39,145 bases of DNA. Origin: an uncultured Holdemanella sp. (GTDB lineage: Bacteria > Bacillota_I > Bacilli_A > Erysipelotrichales > Erysipelotrichaceae). The position numbers were made by a program, and so were the translations under genes. Below, piece by piece: positions 7,908-15,933 of the stretch (its first letter is position 1; every line of letters starts with the position of its first letter). Where the stretch lies: positions 1 to 39,145 of the forward strand of contig CAAEDN010000002.1 of assembly GCA_900754615.1 (NCBI GenBank), written 5' to 3'. The notes beneath the pieces were generated by a model. That model had not been told where the DNA came from. It ran no database searches and saw only the letters and a program-made list of their open reading frames with translations.

Positions 7908-9468
7908 TATTACTATCCGTCCTTGCTTCACAACCTGCAATATATGCACCATTTTCTAGTCGAACAATGATTTGTCCACGTCCAAACATCGCCCATTCAT
8001 TCTCTACTTCTATTTCGTGTCCACGTTTTTTTAATTCTGAAATAATTTTTTCATCAAATCCAGGCTCTACAATAAACTTCATTCCCTCTATCCATTGGAA
8101 ACGTTTAGCATCTAAAGCCATTTGTGGATTCAAATGAAAATCAATCATATTTGAAACAACCTGCATATGTCCTTGTGGCTGCATATAACCACCCATCACT
8201 CCAAATGGCCCAATGGGCTTTCCATTTTGTGTTAAAAAGCCAGGAATGATTGTATGGTACGTCTTTTTATGTGGCATTAAGTAATTCACATGATTTGGAT
8301 CCAAACTAAAATCATACCCTCGATTTTGTAAAGAAATTCCATCTACGACAATACCACTGCCAAATCCCATATAATTAGATTGTATATAAGAAACCATATT
8401 TCCTTCTTTATCCGCCGTACACAAATATACAGTACCTGATCCATGTGGTTTATCCACACTTGGCGCAAGAGCCATATTTGTGATTTGACTAGCTCTTTGT
8501 CGACCATATTCTTTACTGATCAAATCATGAATAGGCATCTTCATATATTTAGCATCTGTCACATATTCTTTAGCATCCGCAAATGCCATTTTCAACGCTT
8601 CCATCTGCGTATGAATGCAATTTGCATCGCGTGTTTCAAATTTAAAATTATTTAAAATATTCAATGCCATCAAAGCAACAATTCCCTGTCCATTTGGAGG
8701 TAATTCCCAAACTTGATAACCATGGTAATCTACATGAATAGGATCGACCCATTCAACTTTGTGATTCTCTAAATCTTTCTTACGTAAGAATCCACCAAAT
8801 TTTCTAGATTCTTCATCAATTCGATCAGCAAGCTCTCCATAATATAAAGCATCTGTATTTGTATCTGCAATCTTTTCTAGGGCATCCGCAAGTTTTGGCA
8901 TACAAATCAACTGACCTGCCTCAGGTGTTTTACCATTAAACGTAAAAGTATCATACCATCCATTAAATTCTTCAGTATTCGGAATTGCATTTAAAGCTTT
9001 TTTCCACATTCGTGCAATTTCTACACTAACTGGATAGCCATTTCTCGCATAATCAATTGCGGGTGCTAGCAATTGTTTAAAAGGCAATACTCCAAATCTT
9101 TCACTCAGCGCCTTCCAACCCTTTACAGCACCTGGAACTGTTACGGGTATCCACCCTCGCTTTGGGAGCTCTTTAATTTTATCCGCTGAAATTTCATATG
9201 GAGAACATCCTGAAGTGTTCATGCCATACATTTTATCTTTCATCCATACGATTGCAAAACCATCTGAGCCAAGTCCATTTGAACAAGGTTCTACCACTGT
9301 TAAACAAGCTGCCGTTGCGATGGCTGCATCTACAGCATTTCCACCTGCTTGAAGCATTCTTAAACCTGCTTGTGTAGCCAAGTTATTTCCTGTACAAACC
9401 ACGCCGTTACGAGCAATCACATTCATTCTTCTTGATGTGAAAGGATTATCATAATAGTTTATTTTCAT
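7894..9468 (-). CDS. Gamma-glutamyltransferase family protein (YwrD-like)
   Basis: The 524-aa Ntn-hydrolase precursor resembles the Bacillus subtilis YwrD branch of gamma-glutamyltranspeptidases. The autoprocessing site is in GSGTVYL, with the nucleophile Thr346 starting the small subunit. SNYMGFGSG and the late PFGVMGGYMQPQGH loop are also present. Classical GGT transfers or hydrolyses the gamma-glutamyl group of glutathione and related amides. Unlike secreted GGT there is no signal peptide, so it should act in the cytoplasm. GGTGATG lies before the ATG. Substrate preference for this branch is not established. Confidence 0.9.
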   Translation of the reverse strand: MKINYYDNPFTSRRMNVIARNGVVCTGNNLATQAGLRMLQAGGNAVDAAIATAACLTVVEPCSNGLGSDGFAIVWMKDKMYGMNTSGCSPYEISADKIKELPKRGWIPVTVPGAVKGWKALSERFGVLPFKQLLAPAIDYARNGYPVSVEIARMWKKALNAIPNTEEFNGWYDTFTFNGKTPEAGQLICMPKLADALEKIADTNTDALYYGELADRIDEESRKFGGFLRKKDLENHKVEWVDPIHVDYHGYQVWELPPNGQGIVALMALNILNNFKFETRDANCIHTQMEALKMAFADAKEYVTDAKYMKMPIHDLISKEYGRQRASQITNMALAPSVDKPHGSGTVYLCTADKEGNMVSYIQSNYMGFGSGIVVDGISLQNRGYDFSLDPNHVNYLMPHKKTYHTIIPGFLTQNGKPIGPFGVMGGYMQPQGHMQVVSNMIDFHLNPQMALDAKRFQWIEGMKFIVEPGFDEKIISELKKRGHEIEVENEWAMFGRGQIIVRLENGAYIAGCEARTDSNIACY

Positions 9469-9486
9469 ATCTTCATCACCGAAAAT

Positions 9487-9492
9487 ATTATA
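9487..9492 (-). promoter_or_regulatory. Possible -10 element for ggt
   Basis: TATAAT on the minus strand at 9492-9487 lies 18 bases before the ggt ATG and immediately after the T-run of the terminator at 9495-9523. The -35 is poor. The resulting leader would be short but would still include the GGTGATG ribosome binding site. Confidence 0.35.
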
Positions 9493-9494
9493 CT

Positions 9495-9523
9495 AAAAAT
9501 AGAGCAGACATTCCATCTGCTCT
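9495..9523 (-). terminator. Intrinsic terminator upstream of ggt
   Basis: AGAGCAGA (9501-9508) pairs perfectly with TCTGCTCT (9516-9523) around a 7-nt loop. On the minus strand the stem is followed by ATTTTTAG; on the plus strand by CATTTTTTATT. No protein gene lies directly upstream on either strand, so it probably ends the RNA proposed for the region to its right. Confidence 0.75.
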
Positions 9524-9940
9524 CATTTTTTATTCACTTTTTTAAATCAGATAACTTTTCTACCTTATCCGATCTTTCTATCATCCATATTATGATTTTC
9601 TATTCACTTGAATTAAGCATTTTCTCAAGTATGACCATATATGAGTATCTTAATTTCCATGACTTAGATTGGATGATATTCTTAACATTCCAAGTACTCT
9701 ATCCTTTTTGTGATTATTCACTCGATAAAAACCCTTTATCTAAATCCTATTTCCTTTTCCTGTTAAGTCCCATTGAATGTTTTTTCTAGAATTCCTCTAG
9801 CTTTACTTTTGGAGGCTTCTCTCCATAGATTCTTTTTTTTATAGTTGAAATATGCCATCCCAACTCTATGTTATTGTCATCTTCTCACCGCTCTCTTTTG
9901 TCTTAAGAGAAGTTTTCTCTGCTCTTACTTCTCTTTACAC
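9495..9940 (-). ncRNA. Candidate large structured RNA (about 450 nt), class unknown
   Basis: The 540 bases between lytTR and ggt contain no credible gene: minus-strand frames are full of stops, and the plus-strand ORFs have no ribosome binding site or recognisable domain. The minus strand is purine-rich and carries at least seven local hairpins with perfect or near-perfect stems: 9905-9913/9927-9935 (9 bp), 9843-9847/9861-9865, 9810-9814/9821-9825, 9786-9790/9796-9800, 9724-9729/9735-9740, 9606-9611/9625-9630 and 9546-9554/9565-9573 (9 bp with one G-U). A TATAAT sits at 9950-9945 without a clear -35, and a good terminator closes the unit at 9523-9495. I do not recognise it as RNase P RNA, tmRNA, 6S or SRP RNA. 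Decayed intergenic DNA is the alternative. Confidence 0.35.
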
Positions 9941-9968
9941 TTTCATTATAACCAACAAAAACAAAAAG

Positions 9969-9996
9969 AAAAGGCAAGTGGTAAAACTCGCCTTTT
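9969..9996 (-). terminator. Terminator of the lytTR gene
   Basis: On the minus strand AAAAGGCGAG (9996-9987) pairs with CTTGCCTTTT (9978-9969) with one G-U, around an 8-nt loop, and TTTTCTTTTTG follows. It lies 16 bases after the lytTR stop. Confidence 0.8.
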
Positions 9997-10011
9997 TAAT
10001 GGTAAAACTGG

Positions 10012-10674
10012 TTATTTCATTGATATCTTCCGTCTTTTTCCTCTTGAAACAGGAATCAGAACTTTATTTATTAGCTCAACTTCATCTTTATACCAAGCCA
10101 CAATATATTTTGAATTCACAATATATGATACGTGTACTCGCAAAAAGCCAAACTCTTTAAAAACTTCTTCAAGTGCATTCATACTATCGCGCTTATGAAA
10201 AACGCCTTTTTTTGTATAGAAATACACCATCTTTTCATTCTTTTCCAAATAATAGATATCTTCATACGAAAGATTCATACGAACTCCATCATAATTAAAT
10301 TCATATACATGACTTTGGATACATTGCGAACGAATCATTTGATCATAAGCTGAAATGTCTGCCGCAATATTTTCCTTTGAAATATAAAACACACGACTTC
10401 TTTCATCATCGCCACGCGTCTTAATTGGATTCTCACATACATAAATAACAATTGCATTCGGGTTATCATGTACAAATACACTTTCCATACGCGAATTTTT
10501 AAACATTTCATCAAATACAAACAATTGATAGTCTTCTTCCTTCATGCGTTTTGCGAGATCACTCGCCTTTAAGTAGTGACGAAAACACCAATCCTCATGC
10601 ATAAACAATTTAGATAATTGAAAAACGATGTCCTTTGTTTCTTTTTCATATTCTAAGATGGCTACTTTTATCAT
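10012..10674 (-). CDS. LytTR-family DNA-binding response regulator with degenerate receiver
   Basis: The C-terminal half is a LytTR DNA-binding domain (about 120-220: NLSYEDIYYLEKNEKMVYF, then LRVHVSYIVNSKYIVAW). The N-terminal half resembles a receiver domain: an Asp sits in LFVFDEMF where the phosphorylation site would be, but the usual N-terminal acidic pair is replaced by LEYEKE. No kinase gene is adjacent. MIKVAILEYEKE at 10674 (220 aa) gives the normal receiver N-terminus and follows TATAAT by seven bases with no leader. A TTG at 10710 in the same frame has AAAGG seven bases before it and would give 232 aa; the start is therefore open. Confidence 0.82.
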   Translation of the reverse strand: MIKVAILEYEKETKDIVFQLSKLFMHEDWCFRHYLKASDLAKRMKEEDYQLFVFDEMFKNSRMESVFVHDNPNAIVIYVCENPIKTRGDDERSRVFYISKENIAADISAYDQMIRSQCIQSHVYEFNYDGVRMNLSYEDIYYLEKNEKMVYFYTKKGVFHKRDSMNALEEVFKEFGFLRVHVSYIVNSKYIVAWYKDEVELINKVLIPVSRGKRRKISMK

Positions 10675-10681
10675 ACTCATA

Positions 10682-10710
10682 ATTATAAGGATTGAAACCC
10701 TTTTACGCAA
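10682..10710 (-). promoter_or_regulatory. Promoter of the lytTR gene, apparently leaderless
   Basis: TTGCGT (10710-10705), a 17-base spacer and TATAAT (10687-10682) on the minus strand. The predicted start site is the A of the ATG at 10674. Just upstream, CAAATGTA is repeated exactly at 10708-10715 and 10724-10731 (16-bp period), which could be a regulator-binding pair overlapping the -35. Confidence 0.5.
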
Positions 10711-10731
10711 ATGTAAACCTTTTCAAATGTA

Positions 10732-11493
10732 TTATTCTTTAAAATCACGAATCGCAATTAGTTGTTTTGCGATTTCCTTTGCACTAACACTTAAAATAAT
10801 TTTACCCTTTTCCTTTGTGGCACCACTTGGATCTCCACCAATCCCAATTGGTTTACCCTGTTCTGTTATCCAATCTGTTCCTAGCCAAGATAAATGTGTC
10901 TGCATTGCTGTATTTTTAGGAATTCCTTTTTCACTGGTCTCTAACTTAACTAAACTTTCATCAATTGCCATGACCATCGATGTTTCCATTTCTCCACCAT
11001 GAAAATCAAAAGTATTTCCCTTCGAAATGGTTGCCTTTACTTCCGGATGATCAAAAGCGCCTGAATTTAAAACAAAAGGATACACTTTAAAATCACTACG
11101 TACCTCTCTAGAAATCAAATTTGCGACAGGTGCATTTCCTCCATGACAAACAAGTAATGTGATTTTTTTAAATCCATGATGTGCTAAGCTTTCACAAATA
11201 TCATACAACATATGATAATATGTCATTGGCTTAAAGGTAATGGAACCACAAAAATCTTTATGTTCTGTACTTAAACCAACTGGAATAACAGGAAACAACA
11301 ATAAATCAATATCTTCATTTTCTAATTCTTTTTCAACATAATCACACATGGCTGTTGCAATTAATGTATCCGTTCCTAGTGGTGCTTGATTTCCATGTTG
11401 TTCTAAAGCGCCTAACGGAACAAGAACAATCGTATTCTCACGATCAATTTGTTCCATTTCTAAACGCGTCAATTCTTGATACTTAAAAAGCAT
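10732..11493 (-). CDS. Creatininase-family amidohydrolase in an FMN-riboswitch operon
   Basis: The 253-aa protein has the creatininase-fold metal ligands: E31 and H33 in ALEQHGN, D42 in GTDT, a CHGGN motif near residue 117 and E168 in HGGEMETS. The family includes creatinine amidohydrolase, MftE of mycofactocin synthesis and ArfB, the archaeal formamide hydrolase of riboflavin/F420 synthesis. The gene begins two bases after ribU and is therefore under the same FMN riboswitch. A role in flavin salvage, or in hydrolysing a flavin breakdown or precursor amide, is inferred from context. Plain creatininase activity is unlikely without creatine genes nearby. Confidence 0.85.
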   Translation of the reverse strand: MLFKYQELTRLEMEQIDRENTIVLVPLGALEQHGNQAPLGTDTLIATAMCDYVEKELENEDIDLLLFPVIPVGLSTEHKDFCGSITFKPMTYYHMLYDICESLAHHGFKKITLLVCHGGNAPVANLISREVRSDFKVYPFVLNSGAFDHPEVKATISKGNTFDFHGGEMETSMVMAIDESLVKLETSEKGIPKNTAMQTHLSWLGTDWITEQGKPIGIGGDPSGATKEKGKIILSVSAKEIAKQLIAIRDFKE

Positions 11494-11495
11494 AT

Positions 11496-12113
11496 TTATT
11501 TAGCCTCATAGATAAATTTGAAGCTTGGACGCACAGCCGCTAAACGTTCCATTAAGAAATAGCCGATGAGATAATTTGCGCCAATCTTAATTAAATTAAA
11601 TGGAATAGTCGCAAGTGCAATAAATGAAGTTAAATCTTTAATACTTGGATTCACAGAGCCTACCATTTGCACTACAGAATCTAATGGCATACCCATTGCC
11701 TTGGCATATAATGGTAAAGTAATACATGCATTACAGAAACATGCGAATACAGTACGAACAACTATTCCCACCAACAACGAAACAATGACTGCTTTTCTTG
11801 TCTTGCCCATCTTCTTATACACAAACCAAGTTGGTAATACAAACAAGGCAATACCTAAAAGGTTTGCGAGTTCACCAACATAAGCAGTATTCGTTCCTAC
11901 TGTAACTACTTTTACAATTAATTTAATGATTTCAACTAAAGCTGCTGATACAGGTCCTAAACTAAATAGAGCAATAATACTAGGCACATCACTAAAATCA
12001 ATCTTGTAGAATGGTGGCATCATCGGTAAAGAAAACTCCAATGACATGAGCGCTCCTGCAAGTCCAGCAAGCATCGCTGTTAATACAATAGTTTGAACAT
12101 TCCATTTTTTCAT
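11496..12113 (-). CDS. ribU: ECF transporter S component for riboflavin (RibU type)
   Basis: The 205-aa hydrophobic protein has about six membrane segments. PMMPPFYKIDFSDVPSIIA near the N-terminus resembles the RibU substrate loop (D-F-S-D-x-P). RibU binds riboflavin outside the cell and uses the shared ECF module (EcfA, EcfA', EcfT), which is not encoded in this window. The assignment is strengthened by the FMN riboswitch directly upstream. AGGAGG precedes the ATG by seven bases. Transcription should fall when FMN is plentiful. Confidence 0.9.
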   Translation of the reverse strand: MKKWNVQTIVLTAMLAGLAGALMSLEFSLPMMPPFYKIDFSDVPSIIALFSLGPVSAALVEIIKLIVKVVTVGTNTAYVGELANLLGIALFVLPTWFVYKKMGKTRKAVIVSLLVGIVVRTVFACFCNACITLPLYAKAMGMPLDSVVQMVGSVNPSIKDLTSFIALATIPFNLIKIGANYLIGYFLMERLAAVRPSFKFIYEAK

Positions 12114-12157
12114 AATTTTCCTCCTTTTGATTCAAAAAAGCTCTTCCAAAAGGAAAA

Positions 12158-12181
12158 CCCCAAGAAAAATTATTCTTGGGG
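12158..12181 (-). terminator. Expression-platform terminator of the FMN riboswitch
   Basis: CCCCAAGAA (12181-12173) pairs perfectly with TTCTTGGGG (12166-12158) and is followed by TTTTCCTTTT on the minus strand. It lies between the aptamer and ribU, so FMN binding would favour early termination. Confidence 0.9.
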
Positions 12182-12209
12182 CCTATAAAAATACAAAAAA
12201 TACTTTTGT

Positions 12210-12324
12210 GTCTTCTACCATCCAGACTATACTGTCGGTCTTGGAATTGCACCAAGTCAGCCACTTTCGTGGGTCGCGGACTTTTACCGCCGGTAGGGAA
12301 TTGCACCCTGCCCCGAAGAACTCT
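12210..12324 (-). ncRNA. FMN riboswitch (RFN element)
   Basis: Read on the minus strand the conserved RFN blocks appear in order: CTTCGGGGCAGGGTG, ATTCCCTACCGGCGGT, AAAGTCCGCGA, GGCTGACTTGGTGCAATTCC, AAGACCGACAGT and TAGTCTGGATGGTAGAAGA. Together they form the six-helix FMN aptamer. A terminator and then ribU follow. The near-consensus match makes this one of the safest calls in the window. Confidence 0.97.
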
Positions 12325-12344
12325 TTGAATTTATGTCCGTGAAT

Positions 12345-12373
12345 AATATAGCACAATGTATTTTTGTATGCAA
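12345..12373 (-). promoter_or_regulatory. Promoter of the FMN riboswitch operon
   Basis: TTGCAT (12373-12368), a 17-base spacer and TATATT (12350-12345). The predicted start is about 15 bases before the aptamer. An 8-bp palindrome, AATGTATT with AATACATT, lies across the -35 and spacer. The hexamers and spacing are identical to those of the tRNA promoter at 23745-23773. Confidence 0.75.
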
Positions 12374-12400
12374 TACATTTGTTTATTTTTTCACAATGTC

Positions 12401-14374
12401 TTATTTTTCGCCTTTCATCTCAAATAATATATCTCTTAACTGAGCGGCTCTTTCAAAATCTAAAGTTCGAGCTGCCTCTTTCATTTCCTGTTCGAGTTCT
12501 TTGATCATCTTCTCCTTCTGTTTTACCGGCAACTTTTTCTTCTTCAAATACTTAGCTGCCATTTCCTTTGTTTCTTTTGAACGAACCACATCATGAATGG
12601 GTTTGATAATTGTTTTTGGTACAATACCATGCTTTTCATTGTATTCCATCTGAATAGCTCTACGTCTTGCCGTTTCATCCATCGCTTCTTGCATACTTTC
12701 CGTAATCTTATCGGCATACATAATAACTTTACCTTGCGCATTACGAGCTGCACGACCGATAATCTGAATTAAAGATCGACGTGATCTTAAGAAACCTTCT
12801 TTATCCGCATCTAATATCGCTATCAAACTAACTTCCGGAATATCTAAACCTTCTCTTAATAAGTTGATTCCTACAAGTACATCATATTTTCCTTGGCGTA
12901 AATCATGAATGATTTCTGTACGTTCAATTGTTGTGACTTCATGGTGTAGCCAAGCTACTTTCAAATCCATATTCTTCAAATATGAAGTTAAATCTTCTGC
13001 CATACGCACAGTCAAAGTCGTAATCAATGTTCTTTCATGTTTTTCAATTCGTTCTTTGATTTCATCTACTAAATCATCAATTTGTCCTTCAATCGGCCGT
13101 ACTTCTACTTCCGGATCTAAAAGACCTGTTGGACGAATAATCTGTTCTACAATCTCCCCATGCGTCTTATCCAATTCATAATCCCCTGGTGTTGCGGATA
13201 CGAAGATAGCATTTTTAATTAAGCCTTCAAATTCATTAAATTGCAAAGGACGATTATCTAAAGCACTTGGAAGACGGAAACCATAATCTACTAAAACCTG
13301 CTTTCTTGCACGATCCCCATTATACATACCTCGAATCTGTGGCAAAGATACATGGCTTTCATCCACTACGAGTAAGAAATCATCAGGAAAATAATCAAAG
13401 AGTGTATAAGGTCTTTCTCCTGGCTTTCTTCCATCAATATGTCTTGAATAGTTTTCAATGCCTGGACACACACCAAATTCTCTTAATGCCTCTATATCAT
13501 AACGACATCTTTGTTCTAAACGTTCTTTTTCTAATGGTTTACCTTGCTCATCAAAATAAGCCAATCGCTCGTTTAATTCTTCTTGAATTGTATCCGCTGC
13601 ATGATTGATAATATCCATACTTGTGGCATAACCATTAGCTGGATATATAATATATAGCTGGTAGGATTGATTGACATGTCCTGTTACTGGATCCACTTCA
13701 CATATTCTTTCGACTTCATCATCAAACATTTCAATACGAATTAAATATCGATCTGTATGACCCGGCGTAATTTCAATTACATCTCCACGAACTCTAAAAG
13801 TTCCTCTTAATGGATCTGTGTCATTACGTTTATATTGTTGATGTACTAAAGCAAGCATTAATTCATTGCGTTCAATGATTTGTCCTGTTCTTAACGTAAA
13901 AATCATATGGCGATATTGTTCTGGATTACTTGCACCATAAATTGAAGCAACACTCGCTACAATAATGGTGTCCCTTCGTTCTAAAACACTGTTTACAGCT
14001 GCCATTCGAAGCATATCCAATTCTTCATTTGTTTTCGTATTTTTATCAATGTATGTATCGGTTTTAGGTAAATAGGCTTCGGGCTGATAGTAATCAAAAT
14101 AAGAAACGAAATATTCCACACGATTATGTGGAAAAAATTCTTTAAATTCAGAATACAATTGTCCTGCAAGCGTCTTATTATGCGCAAACACTAAGGTTGG
14201 TCGATTAACCTGAGCAATCACATTCGATATCGTAAATGTCTTTCCGGTTCCAGTAGCTCCAAGTAAAACTTGAAACTTTTTATCTTCTTCTAACCCAGAA
14301 ACCAATTCCTTGATAGCTTCTGGCTGATCTCCACTTGGCTTATATTCGGATACTAATTCAAACTGATCTTTCAT
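12401..14374 (-). CDS. uvrB: Excinuclease ABC subunit B (UvrB)
   Basis: UvrB is the damage-verifying helicase-like subunit of nucleotide excision repair, acting with UvrA and UvrC. The 657-aa product is full length. It has the Walker A motif GATGTGKT near residue 40, the beta-hairpin region YYQPEAYLP near 96, the DESH box, helicase motifs V and VI (GINLLREGLD, QIIGRAARN), and a C-terminal UVR domain (ELEQEMKEAARTLDFERAAQLRD) that binds UvrC. AGAAGGATGTGA precedes the ATG. A TATAAT lies between the upstream terminator and the gene, so it is probably transcribed alone. uvrA is not adjacent. Confidence 0.98.
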   Translation of the reverse strand: MKDQFELVSEYKPSGDQPEAIKELVSGLEEDKKFQVLLGATGTGKTFTISNVIAQVNRPTLVFAHNKTLAGQLYSEFKEFFPHNRVEYFVSYFDYYQPEAYLPKTDTYIDKNTKTNEELDMLRMAAVNSVLERRDTIIVASVASIYGASNPEQYRHMIFTLRTGQIIERNELMLALVHQQYKRNDTDPLRGTFRVRGDVIEITPGHTDRYLIRIEMFDDEVERICEVDPVTGHVNQSYQLYIIYPANGYATSMDIINHAADTIQEELNERLAYFDEQGKPLEKERLEQRCRYDIEALREFGVCPGIENYSRHIDGRKPGERPYTLFDYFPDDFLLVVDESHVSLPQIRGMYNGDRARKQVLVDYGFRLPSALDNRPLQFNEFEGLIKNAIFVSATPGDYELDKTHGEIVEQIIRPTGLLDPEVEVRPIEGQIDDLVDEIKERIEKHERTLITTLTVRMAEDLTSYLKNMDLKVAWLHHEVTTIERTEIIHDLRQGKYDVLVGINLLREGLDIPEVSLIAILDADKEGFLRSRRSLIQIIGRAARNAQGKVIMYADKITESMQEAMDETARRRAIQMEYNEKHGIVPKTIIKPIHDVVRSKETKEMAAKYLKKKKLPVKQKEKMIKELEQEMKEAARTLDFERAAQLRDILFEMKGEK

Positions 14375-14405
14375 TGCTTCACATCCTTCTTCTCCATTAT
14401 ATACA

Positions 14406-14429
14406 AAAAGTAGGTTTAAACCTACTTTT
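14406..14429 (-). terminator. Terminator of the S41 protease gene
   Basis: AAAAGTAGG (14406-14414) and CCTACTTTT (14421-14429) form a perfect 9-bp stem. On the minus strand the TAG stop of the protease gene lies in the stem, and TTTTTGTATATAAT follows, which also supplies a -10 for uvrB. Confidence 0.85.
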
Positions 14430-15837
14430 GTGCTTCTTCAATTGCACTTTGTCTTTGCGTATCATCACTCGGTGTTTCATTCATCTTTAATAATACTTTT
14501 TCCATCAAAAGATCCCATGTCTTTTTATTACAATCTCCCGTTGCTTCTAAATCATTTTCCTGTTGGAAATTAGCTAAGCCTTCTGAGCTTGTATTTGAAA
14601 AATATGAATCTGTACGATCTACACTATATCCTAAATACTTCAAATATATTTGTAGAGCTTTGGCATTCGCATCTACACTGTCTTTTTTGATGATATCCTT
14701 CTTGTTGAACTTATAATATGAAGTTGTCTTTACTTCAGGTAAATCTACCTCAACATCGGCTTTAAAGCCCTTCTTATTAATGCTTGTACCCTTAGGAGTA
14801 TACCATTGGGCGACTGTATATTTGAAGCTTGTTCCATCTGAAAAAGGCACTGTGACCTGTTCCGTTCCTTTACCATAGGATGTCGTACCGACTGTTGTAA
14901 CTTTATTTCCAAGATTATCTTTTAATGCACCAATCAAAACTTCAGACGCACTCGCTGTATTTTCATTTTGAAGTACAACAATCTTATCCATTTTCACTTG
15001 GTTAAATTCATCTTTTGTCATTTGTTTAGTAAACTTGCCATTTTTATCTTTTTCCTTAAACACAATCGATTTTTTTGGAATCAAAGAGCTTGATATTTCT
15101 AATGCAGCATTCAAATAGCCACCACCATTATTACGTAAATCTAATACCATTTTTTTAATACCTGCTTCTTGAAGTCGAGTCATTGCTTTCGCAAAGTCTT
15201 TTCCGCTATTTTCCGAGAAACTTGACAATATGATTTCACCATAGCCATCATAGATATTACAGACGACTGTTGTATCAAAAACTCCAGGAATCAAGCTAGT
15301 CGTATATTCTTTTCCATCACGAAGATATTTTGTCTTTACACGCATTCCTTCATGAGACTTGATATATTTAATGATCGTATCTGAATCGTTTTCACTACAA
15401 TCTAGATCATCCAAGGATACAATTTCATCATTGGGTTTTAAACCTTTTTTATCTGCAGTCGAATTCACATACACATTTGAAACCACAAAATGATTCTTTT
15501 CATTTAAATAAAAGGAAATTCCAAGTCCTACATTGCTTCCTTCTAGACTGCTTGAAAAGGCTTTAGCTTGTTCTAAGTCAAAATAGTTTGTATGCGCATC
15601 TTTATCTAAGGTTGTCATCCCATCAATAGCTTGTTCCATAAGTTTGGAATCCAGGTTTTTAATTTTATTCGAATAATACCACTCTGAATTTAAAATGGAA
15701 TAGATGGTATTAAACTTCTCTTGTTCTTTGCCTTCTGCTGAAGTCGTTTTATTTAAAATAACAGGTACACTCACACCTGCGCCGAAGCATATTACACATA
15801 ATAATATGATTAATAATTTTTGACTCTTTTTACTCAT
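14422..15837 (-). CDS. Carboxy-terminal processing protease (S41), membrane-anchored
   Basis: The 471-aa protein has a signal-anchor helix (residues 8-28), a PDZ domain (about 95-180) and an S41 catalytic domain with Ser298 in ENTASASE and Lys323 in SYGKGTEQ, spaced 25 residues apart as in CtpB. A C-terminal peptidoglycan-binding domain follows (about 385-450, LQIYLKYLGYSV to NKKTWDLLM). It should cut secreted or membrane proteins outside the cell while held at the wall. It follows the ftsEX cluster; in several Firmicutes a CtpA-like gene sits there too. The terminator after ftsX suggests only partial co-transcription. Confidence 0.93.
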   Translation of the reverse strand: MSKKSQKLLIILLCVICFGAGVSVPVILNKTTSAEGKEQEKFNTIYSILNSEWYYSNKIKNLDSKLMEQAIDGMTTLDKDAHTNYFDLEQAKAFSSSLEGSNVGLGISFYLNEKNHFVVSNVYVNSTADKKGLKPNDEIVSLDDLDCSENDSDTIIKYIKSHEGMRVKTKYLRDGKEYTTSLIPGVFDTTVVCNIYDGYGEIILSSFSENSGKDFAKAMTRLQEAGIKKMVLDLRNNGGGYLNAALEISSSLIPKKSIVFKEKDKNGKFTKQMTKDEFNQVKMDKIVVLQNENTASASEVLIGALKDNLGNKVTTVGTTSYGKGTEQVTVPFSDGTSFKYTVAQWYTPKGTSINKKGFKADVEVDLPEVKTTSYYKFNKKDIIKKDSVDANAKALQIYLKYLGYSVDRTDSYFSNTSSEGLANFQQENDLEATGDCNKKTWDLLMEKVLLKMNETPSDDTQRQSAIEEAQK

Positions 15838-15863
15838 AAGCTCATCCTTTTCTAAAACAAAAT

Positions 15864-15882
15864 GGGACGAATCATTCGCCCC
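15864..15882 (-). terminator. Terminator after the ftsEX operon
   Basis: On the minus strand GGGGCGAA (15882-15875) pairs with TTCGTCCC (15871-15864) with one G-U, around a 3-nt loop, then ATTTTGTTTT. It lies between ftsX and the S41 protease gene and probably allows some read-through. Confidence 0.65.
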
Positions 15883-15933
15883 AATAATTCTATAAAGAAA
15901 GTATACGAAACAATCCTCTATTCTGCAATGTTT

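Noticed and set aside
9592..10198. Plus-strand ORFs of 65, 117 and 102 codons in the lytTR-ggt gap
   Set aside because: No ribosome binding site, no recognisable domain, overlapping frames, and partial overlap with lytTR. They are open only because the opposite strand is purine-rich.
11998..12306. Minus-strand 102-codon ORF across the FMN riboswitch
   Set aside because: It reads through the aptamer and terminator and overlaps ribU in another frame. The conserved RNA explains the sequence.
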